Shown in pieces: positions 16,293 to 23,370 of a stretch of 26,496 nt of DNA. Position 1 is the first letter of the stretch. The number at the start of each line of letters is the position of its first letter. The position numbers and the translations under genes are program-made. Origin of the DNA: an uncultured Eubacteriales bacterium (GTDB lineage Bacteria; Bacillota; Clostridia; Lachnospirales; Anaerotignaceae); NCBI GenBank assembly GCA_934552695.1, contig CAKTER010000005.1:1-26496 (forward strand). The letters are read 5' to 3'. The notes beneath the pieces are model-generated. The model ran no database searches. It had not been told where the DNA came from and worked only from the letters and a program-made list of their open reading frames with translations.

Positions 16293-17261
16293 ATGGCGTC
16301 GTCGCTCCATTTGGGCATTTATGCCATTATGATTTCCTTTGTGGCGGGAATTATTTTTTGTCCGATTTTGATTCCGCTTTTACATCGGCTGAAATTTGGA
16401 CAGGCCATCCGGGAGGAGGGGCCGAAGTCCCATCAAAAAAAGTCGGGAACGCCTACTATGGGTGGGATTGCCATTTTGCTGGCCTTTACCGTGACCTCGT
16501 TGATTTTTGTGCGGAACAACCCGGCGGGCGGGGCGGTGCTTTTGGCCACGCTGGGCTTTGGGCTCATCGGGTTTATCGACGACTACATCAAGGTGGTCAA
16601 AAAGCGGAATTTGGGGCTGCGGGCCTACCAGAAGCTGCTGGGCCAGCTGGTGATTACGGTGGTATTCATCGTGTTTATGCAGCGCAGCGGCCTGCTTTCC
16701 ACCGAAGTGGTTTTACCCTTTACCGGTGGGAAAACCTGGGACATGGGGGCGCTTTATTATCCCTTTGTGTTTATTGTGCTGCTGGGTACCACCAACGGCG
16801 TCAACCTGACCGACGGGCTGGACGGGCTGGCCAGCGGCGTCACCATGATTGTGGCGGTGTTCTTTATGCTGGCGGCCTGGGGGCTGGGCAGTGGGGTTTA
16901 CCCGGTGGCCGGGGCAGCCATTGGCAGCCTGCTGGCGTTTTTGGTGTTTAACTCCTATCCCGCCCAGGTGTTTATGGGGGATACCGGCTCCCTGGCTCTG
17001 GGGGGCTTTGTGGCCTCGCTGGCGCTGGTTCTGGGCCTGCCCTGGTTCATTATTATCGTGGGCTTTGTGTATTTGGGCGAAACCCTGTCGGTCATGATTC
17101 AGGTGGGGGTTTCGAAGGCCACCCACAAACGGAAAAAGGTGTTTAAAATGGCGCCCATCCACCATCATTTTGAGCTGTGCGGATGGAGCGAAACCAAGGT
17201 GGTCACGGTGTTTTACGTGGTCACGGCCCTGCTGTGCATGGTAGGGTATCTGGCATTGTAA
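16293..17261 (+). CDS. mraY: Phospho-MurNAc-pentapeptide transferase
   Basis: A 322-residue integral membrane enzyme that moves phospho-MurNAc-pentapeptide onto undecaprenyl phosphate to make lipid I. The active-site aspartates are visible in FIDDYIK (D96, D97) and NLTDGLDGLA (D174, D177). MGDTGSLALGG with D230 and the late MAPIHHHFELCGWSE block (H290-H292) are also present. About ten hydrophobic segments match the family topology. The start codon follows murF by a single base, with GAGGTG as ribosome binding site within the end of murF. MurG, which makes lipid II from lipid I, is not encoded in this window. Confidence 0.97.
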   Translation: MASSLHLGIYAIMISFVAGIIFCPILIPLLHRLKFGQAIREEGPKSHQKKSGTPTMGGIAILLAFTVTSLIFVRNNPAGGAVLLATLGFGLIGFIDDYIKVVKKRNLGLRAYQKLLGQLVITVVFIVFMQRSGLLSTEVVLPFTGGKTWDMGALYYPFVFIVLLGTTNGVNLTDGLDGLASGVTMIVAVFFMLAAWGLGSGVYPVAGAAIGSLLAFLVFNSYPAQVFMGDTGSLALGGFVASLALVLGLPWFIIIVGFVYLGETLSVMIQVGVSKATHKRKKVFKMAPIHHHFELCGWSETKVVTVFYVVTALLCMVGYLAL

Positions 17262-17273
17262 GGAGCGAGAGCA

Positions 17274-18653
17274 ATGGAGCTTGTGGGGAAAAAGGTTTTG
17301 GTGTGCGGGTTGGCCCGCAGCGGCCGGGCGGCGGCGTTGTTGCTGCAAAAGCGGGGCGCTATGGTTACGGTGCAGGATAAAAAAACGGCGGAGGAGCTGA
17401 CCGGGCTGGAGGAGCTGAGGGCGGCGGGCATTGCGCTCTATTTGGGGAAAAACCCCGATGAGATTGTGCAAAACTTTGATTTGCTGGTGCTAAGCCCGGC
17501 CATTCGGCTTACCCTGCCGTTTTTGGAAAAAGCCCGGGCGTTGGGAATCGAAGCGATTGGCGAGCTGGAGCTGGCAGCCCGGCTGTGCCCCTGCCCCATT
17601 GCGGCGGTGACGGGCACCAATGGTAAAACCACAACGACCACCCTGCTGGGGCAAATGCTGGGGCGGCAATACCCCGGTGCGGCTACGGTGGGGAACATCG
17701 GCATTCCCTTTTGCGGGGAGATTGACCGTTTAAGAGCAGAGGATTATGTAGCAGCGGAGCTGAGCAGCCAGCAGCTGGCCGAGGCGCCGACCTTCCATCC
17801 CCATGTGGCGGCGGTGCTGAACGTGACCCCCGACCATTTGGATTGGCACGGCTCCATGGAAGCCTATGTGGCGGCCAAGGCGGCGATTTTTCAAAACCAG
17901 ACCGCCGGGGATGTGTGTGTGCTGAACTACGAGGACGCATATTGCCGGGAAATGGCAAAAAATTGCCCCGGGCAGGTCTTTTTTTTCAGCAGCCGGCGTA
18001 AGTTGGAGCAAGGGATTTATTTGGAAAACGGGGAAATGGTGGTGAACTGGGAGGGCTTCCATGGCCCGGTGTTTGCCCTGAAGGATCTGCATATTTTGGG
18101 CAGTCACAACCAAGAAAACGTAATGGCAGCAGCAGCTATGGCCCTGTGCGCCGGGGTATCCCTGCCCGACATTCAGACGGTGCTGCGGGATTTTTGGGGC
18201 GTGGAGCATCGGATTGAGTTTGTGGCCAACGTGGATGGTGTGGACTACTACGACGACTCCAAGGGTACCAACCCCGACGCCGCCCTGCGGGCGGTACTGG
18301 CTATGGTACGGCCTACGGTGCTTATCGGCGGCGGCTACGATAAAAAAATCAGCTTTAAGCCTTGGATTGCCGCTTTCCCCGGCAAGGTAAAGGCGCTGGT
18401 GCTGATTGGCCAATGCGCCGACCAGATTGAGCAAGAGTGCCGGGAGGAGGGCTTTACGGCTCTTTACCGGGCGGAAACCTTCCCCGAAGCCGTGGCAAAG
18501 TGCCGGGAGCTGGCCCAAAGCGGGGACGCCGTGCTGCTGTCTCCGGCCTGCGCCAGTTGGGGGATGTTTAAAAACTATGAGGAGCGGGGCGACCAGTTTA
18601 AGGCGCTGGTGCGGGACATGAAGCCTCGGTCCGGGAAGGAAGCCTTGTGCTGA
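17274..18653 (+). CDS. murD: UDP-MurNAc-L-alanine--D-glutamate ligase
   Basis: A 459-residue Mur ligase that adds D-glutamate to UDP-MurNAc-L-Ala. The Rossmann-like N-terminal domain begins KVLVCGLARSGRAAA. The ATP loop GTNGKTTTT starts at residue 114. VGNIGIPF, ELSSQQL, LNVTPDHLDWHGSMEAY and the late DDSKGTNPDAAL segment are all in place. AAGGAG stands eight bases before the ATG. It precedes ftsW with a 92-base gap that shows no clear promoter or terminator. In the pathway it acts before MurE, although its gene comes later in the operon, as in Bacillus. Confidence 0.97.
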   Translation: MELVGKKVLVCGLARSGRAAALLLQKRGAMVTVQDKKTAEELTGLEELRAAGIALYLGKNPDEIVQNFDLLVLSPAIRLTLPFLEKARALGIEAIGELELAARLCPCPIAAVTGTNGKTTTTTLLGQMLGRQYPGAATVGNIGIPFCGEIDRLRAEDYVAAELSSQQLAEAPTFHPHVAAVLNVTPDHLDWHGSMEAYVAAKAAIFQNQTAGDVCVLNYEDAYCREMAKNCPGQVFFFSSRRKLEQGIYLENGEMVVNWEGFHGPVFALKDLHILGSHNQENVMAAAAMALCAGVSLPDIQTVLRDFWGVEHRIEFVANVDGVDYYDDSKGTNPDAALRAVLAMVRPTVLIGGGYDKKISFKPWIAAFPGKVKALVLIGQCADQIEQECREEGFTALYRAETFPEAVAKCRELAQSGDAVLLSPACASWGMFKNYEERGDQFKALVRDMKPRSGKEALC

Positions 18654-18745
18654 GCCTGCCCAAGGCACGGGCAAAGCTTGGTACGCAGGCGGCAAACGGA
18701 ACAAAACAGCCCCGGTAGGGGCAGGATTTTGGTGGAGGAAGCAAC

Positions 18746-19993
18746 ATGGGAGAAGTGCGGCGGATGCCCCCTCGGAACGGGGGCCAAAAACCCTATCGAG
18801 AGCCCCGGAACCGGCGGCCGGAAAGCCCGGAGGCGGGGAGGCCCTCCCAACGGCGGGGACTGCGGTTAAAGCAGCAACGGCTCCGTCCGGCCCGGGGGCA
18901 TTATGATTTCCCCACCTTGTTTTTGGTTTTGGCGCTGGTGCTGATTGGCAATGTGATGGTGTTTAGCTCCAGCTATTACTATTGCTTGACCAACCCCGAC
19001 AAGTTTAGCTCCATGTACTATTTTTTGGCCCGGCAAATGCGCTGGTCGCTGGTGGGGCTGGTGGCCATGGGGGTGGCCATGAATTTTGACTATCACAAGC
19101 TGCGGCGGCTGGCGGCCCCGGGGTATGTGCTTTCGCTGCTGTTGCTGCTGCTGCTTTGGACGCCCCTGGGCATTTCGGAAAACGGCTCCAAGCGGTGGCT
19201 GGGCTATGGCAGCATTCGGTTCCAGCCCTCCGAGGTGGCTAAAATCGCCGTGGTACTGTTTTTGGCCCATTACATCCTTAGCCACAAGGGGATTTTGAAT
19301 ACCTTTAAGGGGTATGTCAAGTGCATGGTTGTGCTGCTCATCCCCACGGGGCTGATTGCCCTGTCCAACCTGAGTACGGCCATTATCGTGCTGATTACCG
19401 GCATGGTAGTCATTTTTGTGGCCAGCCCGAAGTTTTGGTATTTTCCAGCTACGGTGGCTCCGGTGGCGGGGCTGGGCCTGCTGATGGTAAAGCTACCCAA
19501 GTTTGCCTACCGGATGCGGCGGATTACCGCCTGGAAGGACCCCTTTTCCGACCCCACGGATACCGGGTACCAAATCGTCCAGTCCCTGTATGCCGTAGCC
19601 AGCGGCGGGCTGTTTGGGCTGGGGTTGGGCCAAAGCCGGCAAAAGACCTTTATCCCCGAAAGCTACAACGACATTATTTTTGCGATTATTTGCGAGGAGC
19701 TGGGGCTGGTAGGGGCCGTTCTGGTCATTGTCCTGTTTGCCCTGCTGGTGTGGCGGGGGGCCCGGACAGCCATCCGGGCGGCGGATATGTACGGGTCCCT
19801 GGTGGCCTCGGGCATCATCGGGATGATTGGTATTCAGGCCCTTATCAATATGGCTGTGGTGACCAATACCATCCCCAACACCGGCGTGCCCCTGCCCTTT
19901 ATCAGCTACGGCGGGACGTCTCTGGTCTTTTTGCTGCTTTCCATGGGGATTTTATTAAATATTTCCCGTTACCAGCGGGGCAAGGCCGCTTGA
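18746..19993 (+). CDS. ftsW: SEDS-family glycan polymerase, FtsW/SpoVE-like
   Basis: A 415-residue membrane glycosyltransferase of the SEDS family that polymerises lipid II together with a class B penicillin-binding protein. A long basic, Pro-rich cytoplasmic extension (1-50) precedes about ten transmembrane segments. Conserved blocks include NGSKRWLGYGSIRFQPSE, DPTDTGYQIVQSLYAVASGG and PESYNDIIFAIICEELG with the presumed catalytic D309. NTIPNTGVPLPFISYGGTSL follows. By position after murD the Bacillus counterpart is SpoVE, so the role could be division, cortex synthesis or both. The start has GGAGG seven bases upstream; a second ATG at residue 7 is possible. The stop codon lies inside the valS -35 box, and no terminator separates the two. 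Confidence 0.93.
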   Translation: MGEVRRMPPRNGGQKPYREPRNRRPESPEAGRPSQRRGLRLKQQRLRPARGHYDFPTLFLVLALVLIGNVMVFSSSYYYCLTNPDKFSSMYYFLARQMRWSLVGLVAMGVAMNFDYHKLRRLAAPGYVLSLLLLLLLWTPLGISENGSKRWLGYGSIRFQPSEVAKIAVVLFLAHYILSHKGILNTFKGYVKCMVVLLIPTGLIALSNLSTAIIVLITGMVVIFVASPKFWYFPATVAPVAGLGLLMVKLPKFAYRMRRITAWKDPFSDPTDTGYQIVQSLYAVASGGLFGLGLGQSRQKTFIPESYNDIIFAIICEELGLVGAVLVIVLFALLVWRGARTAIRAADMYGSLVASGIIGMIGIQALINMAVVTNTIPNTGVPLPFISYGGTSLVFLLLSMGILLNISRYQRGKAA

Positions 19994-20018
19994 CAAACCG
20001 GAAGAATCCCTTTAAAAT
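19990..20018 (+). promoter_or_regulatory. Sigma-A-type promoter for valS, overlapping the ftsW stop
   Basis: Perfect -35 TTGACA (19990-19995), 17-base spacer, -10 TAAAAT (20013-20018). The ftsW TGA is bases 19991-19993 of the -35 box. Transcription would begin near 20025, just ahead of the T-box leader. Confidence 0.8.
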
Positions 20019-20036
20019 GTAAGCAATACGCAAAAT

Positions 20037-20258
20037 GCTGAGAACAAGAGGAGTAGGACGGAACAACCTGCCAGAGAGGGGGCCAAAGGCTGAGAGGCCC
20101 CTCAGGGGAGCCGTGTGAAGGTCGCTTGGGAGCAGCTTTGGGGAACTTGAGTAGCCAAAGCCGGGTTGCGCCGTTATACGCCGGAGTGCCCGGTCAAGGC
20201 CGGGAATTAAGGTGGTACCGCGAGCTTTCGTCCTTATGTGACGAAGGCTTGTTTTTTT
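20037..20258 (+). promoter_or_regulatory. T-box riboswitch leader of valS
   Basis: The nascent transcript would sense uncharged tRNA-Val and switch between antiterminator and terminator. The conserved T-box sequence AAGGTGGTACCGCG is at 20209-20222, with its TGGT core able to pair with the tRNA acceptor end. Stem I features are visible: GAGGAGTAGG near 20048, the AGAGAGGGGG/GAGAGGCCCC region, and GTGTGAAGGTCGCTTGGGAGC. In the last of these the triplet GTC (20121-20123) is the likely specifier, a valine codon. Stem II/III-like sequence follows, ending in the terminator hairpin. The exact 5' end is approximate. Confidence 0.92.
20221..20258 (+). terminator. T-box-controlled terminator
   Basis: The stem is AGCTTTCGTC (20223-20232) with GACGAAGGCT (20240-20249), one wobble, a seven-base loop and then seven T (20252-20258). 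Bases TCCTT (20231-20235) can instead pair with AAGG of the T-box, forming the competing antiterminator. The valS ribosome binding site AGGAGGG begins three bases later. Confidence 0.9.
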
Positions 20259-20272
20259 GTAGGAGGGAGAAT

Positions 20273-22912
20273 ATGAAAAAAGAACTGGAAAAAGTTTACG
20301 ACCCGTCGGGGGTGGAAAGCCGTCTGTACCAGCTGTGGCTGGACAAGGGGTATTTCCACGCCGAGGTTGACCGCCGGAAAAAGCCCTTTGCCATTGTCAT
20401 GCCGCCGCCGAACATCACCGGCCAGCTGCACATGGGCCATGCGCTGGATAACACCATTCAGGATATTTTGATTCGCTGGAAGCGCATGTGCGGGTACAGC
20501 ACCCTGTGGCTGCCCGGCATTGACCACGCCAGCATTGCCACCGAAATGAAGGTGGTAGAAAAAATGGCCAAGGAGGGCCTGACCAAGGAGGATTTGGGCC
20601 GGGACGGCTTTATGGAACGGGCCTGGGCCTGGAAAGAGGAGTACGGCGGGATTATTTTGAACCAGCTGAAAAAGATTGGCTCCTCCTGCGATTGGGACCG
20701 GCTGCGGTTTACCATGGACCCCGGGCTTTCTAAGGCCGTGCGGGAGGTGTTCTGCCGCCTGTATGAAAAGGGCCTGATTTACCGGGGCGAAAAGCTGGTC
20801 AACTGGTGCCCCCATTGCATGACCACCATTTCCGACGCCGAGGTGGTTCACGAGGATTTGCCCGGGCATTTTTGGCACATCCGCTATCCCATCCCCGGCA
20901 CCGACGAGTGTATGATTGTGGCGACGACCCGGCCCGAGACCATGCTGGGGGATACCGCCCTGGCGGTACACCCCGAGGACGAGCGGTACCGGAAGTATGT
21001 GGGCAAAACGGTGATTTTGCCGCTGGTGGATAAGGAGATTCCCGTGGTGGCCGACGCCTATGTGGACCGGGAGTTTGGTACCGGCGTGGTGAAGATTACC
21101 CCCGCCCACGACCCCAACGACTTCGAGGTGGGCAACCGGCACAACCTGCCGAAAATCAATATTTTGAACGACGACGGCACCATTAACGAAAACGGCGGGC
21201 GCTTTGCCGGGATGGACCGGTACGAGGCCCGGAAGGCCATTGTGGCGGAGCTAGAGGAGAAGGGCTACCTGGTGAAGGTGGAGGAGCACACCCACGCTGT
21301 CGGCACCCACGACCGCTGCAAGACGGTGGTGGAGCCCATGATGAAAAAGCAGTGGTTTGTGAAGATGGGCCCTCTGGCCGAGCCCGCCATGGACGTGTAC
21401 CGGGACGGTCGGTTGAACATTGTCCCCGAGCGGTTTGGGAAGATTTATATGCACTGGCTGGAGAACATCCGGGATTGGTGCATTTCCCGGCAGCTGTGGT
21501 GGGGCCATCGCATCCCGGCGTTTTACTGCACCAAGTGCGGGCATATGGAGGTCACCCGGGAAGACATCGACGCCTGCCCGGTATGCGGCGGCCCGGTGAT
21601 GCAGGATGAGGACTGCCTGGATACCTGGTTCTCGTCGGCGCTGTGGCCCTTTGCCACTCTGGGCTGGCCCGACAAGACCCCGGAGCTGGAATATTTCTAT
21701 CCCAACTCGGTGCTGGTCACCGGCTTCGACATCATTTTCTTCTGGGTTATCCGGATGGTGTTCTCCGGGCTGGAACAAATGGGCGACGTACCCTTCCACG
21801 ATGTGCTGATTCACGGCCTTATCCGGGACGACCAGGGCCGAAAATTCAGCAAATCCCTGGGCAACGGCATCGACCCCCTGGAGGTGATTGCCCAGTATGG
21901 TGCCGACCCCTTGCGGCTGATGCTGATTACCGGCAACGCTCCCGGCAACGATATGCGGTTTAAGTATGACCGGCTGGAATCCTGCCGGAACTTTGCGAAC
22001 AAGCTGTGGAACGCCTCCCGGTTTGTGCTGATGAATTTGGACGACGAGCCGGAGGAGGGCCGCCTGCTGCTGCTGACCTCGGCGGATAAGTGGATTTTGT
22101 CGAAGGTGAACACGCTGGCCAAAGAAGTGACCGATAACATGGAGCATTATGAGCTGGGGCTGGCGGTGGATAAGATTACCAACTTCCTGTGGGACGAGTA
22201 CTGCGACTGGTATATCGAAATGGTAAAGCCCCGGCTGTATAACAAGGAGGACCCCAGCCGGGCTGCCGCCCAGTGGACGCTGAAAACCGTTTTGATGAAC
22301 GCCTTAAAGCTGCTGCACCCCTATATGCCCTTTATTACCGAGGAGCTGTTTACCCATCTGCAAGGCGAAGAAGAGACCATTATGCTTTCGGCCTGGCCCG
22401 AGTACAAGGAAGAATGGAACTTTACCGAAAACGAAAAGGAGATTGACGTTATCAAAGAGGCTGTACGGGTGCTGCGGAACATCCGGGCCGAAATGAACGT
22501 GGCTCCGGGCCGGAAAGCCGCCGTGTATGTGGTTTCGGAGGACGCCGCCCTGCGGGAAATCTTTGAGCGCTCCAAGGTGTTCTTCGGTACGCTGGCCCAG
22601 GCCTCGACGGTGACGGTGCAGGCCGATAAGACGGGCATTGCCGCCAACGCCGTGTCCGGGGTTATCCATAACGCCAACCTGTTTATGCCGTTGGCCGATT
22701 TGGTGGACGTGGAAAAAGAAGTGGCCCGGCTGGAAAAGGAAAAGGCCAAAACCGAAAAGGAGATTGACCGGGTGGTGAAAAAGCTGGCCAACCCCGGGTT
22801 TACCGGCAAGGCCCCCGAAGCGGTCATTCAGGCCGAGCGGGAGAAGGAAACCAAGTATCGGGATATTTTGCGGCAGGTGGAGGAACGCCTGAGCCAGCTG
22901 CAAGGGCTGTAA
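20273..22912 (+). CDS. valS: Valine--tRNA ligase
   Basis: An 879-residue class I aminoacyl-tRNA synthetase charging tRNA-Val. The HIGH-type motif is HMGH at 53-56 within PPPNITGQLHMGHAL, and the KMSKS-type motif is KFSKS at 524-528. Between them lies the CP1 editing domain (ATTRPETMLGDTA, GTGVVKITPAHDPNDFEVG). A four-Cys zinc-like knuckle (CTKCGH...CPVCGG) follows. The C-terminus is the ValRS-specific coiled-coil arm (about 810-879). The frame is open upstream through the T-box, but the ATG at 20273 has AGGAGGG five bases before it and gives the normal N-terminus. Expression is controlled by the T-box leader. No defects seen. Confidence 0.98.
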   Translation: MKKELEKVYDPSGVESRLYQLWLDKGYFHAEVDRRKKPFAIVMPPPNITGQLHMGHALDNTIQDILIRWKRMCGYSTLWLPGIDHASIATEMKVVEKMAKEGLTKEDLGRDGFMERAWAWKEEYGGIILNQLKKIGSSCDWDRLRFTMDPGLSKAVREVFCRLYEKGLIYRGEKLVNWCPHCMTTISDAEVVHEDLPGHFWHIRYPIPGTDECMIVATTRPETMLGDTALAVHPEDERYRKYVGKTVILPLVDKEIPVVADAYVDREFGTGVVKITPAHDPNDFEVGNRHNLPKINILNDDGTINENGGRFAGMDRYEARKAIVAELEEKGYLVKVEEHTHAVGTHDRCKTVVEPMMKKQWFVKMGPLAEPAMDVYRDGRLNIVPERFGKIYMHWLENIRDWCISRQLWWGHRIPAFYCTKCGHMEVTREDIDACPVCGGPVMQDEDCLDTWFSSALWPFATLGWPDKTPELEYFYPNSVLVTGFDIIFFWVIRMVFSGLEQMGDVPFHDVLIHGLIRDDQGRKFSKSLGNGIDPLEVIAQYGADPLRLMLITGNAPGNDMRFKYDRLESCRNFANKLWNASRFVLMNLDDEPEEGRLLLLTSADKWILSKVNTLAKEVTDNMEHYELGLAVDKITNFLWDEYCDWYIEMVKPRLYNKEDPSRAAAQWTLKTVLMNALKLLHPYMPFITEELFTHLQGEEETIMLSAWPEYKEEWNFTENEKEIDVIKEAVRVLRNIRAEMNVAPGRKAAVYVVSEDAALREIFERSKVFFGTLAQASTVTVQADKTGIAANAVSGVIHNANLFMPLADLVDVEKEVARLEKEKAKTEKEIDRVVKKLANPGFTGKAPEAVIQAEREKETKYRDILRQVEERLSQLQGL

Positions 22913-22940
22913 GTCCCGGCGGAAAACCAAAAAACATACA

Positions 22941-22977
22941 AAAAGGACGTATCTCCGGCCGGGATACGCCCTTTTTT
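22941..22977. terminator. Bidirectional terminator between valS and the VOC gene
   Basis: The stem is formed by 22941-22953 with 22963-22976 (one A-C mismatch), flanked by an A run on the left and a T run on the right. Both strands therefore show a hairpin followed by U's. It serves valS on the plus strand and the converging minus-strand operon, whose last stop codon is ten bases away. Confidence 0.8.
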
Positions 22978-22986
22978 GTTAAACGG

Positions 22987-23355
22987 TTACTTTTTGGCCG
23001 GGATGACCTCAATCCAATACCCGTCCGGGTCGTTGACAAAATAAATGCCCATGTCCGGGTTCTCGAAGCACACGCAGCCCATTTCCTTGTGCTTTTCCAG
23101 CGCCGCCGCCATGTCGTCGGTGGCCAGGGCCAAATGGTATTCGCACTCCCCCAAATCGTAGGGCTCGGTGCGGTCCCGCAGCCAGGTCAGCTCCAGCGAA
23201 AAATCCGTGTGGCCGTCCCCCAAAAATACTAAAATAAAACTGTTATCCTCGGGAATATGACGGCGAACCTCGTGAAGGCCGAAGGCCTCGGCATAAAAGT
23301 CCATGCTTTTTTGCAGGTCCAAAACATTAAAGCAAACGTGGTTAAAGGCAAACAT
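22987..23355 (-). CDS. Glyoxalase I-like VOC protein
   Basis: A 122-residue protein of the vicinal oxygen chelate superfamily, closest by eye to lactoylglutathione lyase (GloA). Two beta-alpha-beta-beta-beta repeats are recognisable. All four metal ligands of glyoxalase I can be placed: H6 (NHVCFNV), E55 (SLELT), H74 (EYHLAL) and E116 (YWIEVIP). The short, Ni-type E. coli enzyme has the same H/E/H/E set. Most Clostridia lack glutathione, so the thiol cofactor is open and another alpha-ketoaldehyde or dicarbonyl substrate is possible. The start follows CGGAGGG. It lies 15 bases after the His/Cys-tail gene and is the last gene of that operon. Confidence 0.85.
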   Translation of the reverse strand: MFAFNHVCFNVLDLQKSMDFYAEAFGLHEVRRHIPEDNSFILVFLGDGHTDFSLELTWLRDRTEPYDLGECEYHLALATDDMAAALEKHKEMGCVCFENPDMGIYFVNDPDGYWIEVIPAKK

Positions 23356-23370
23356 AGAATCCCTCCGTTT

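Noticed and set aside
20126..20272. N-terminal extension of valS by 49 residues
   Set aside because: It runs through the T-box and terminator hairpin. The ATG at 20273 has its own AGGAGGG and gives the normal ValRS N-terminus.
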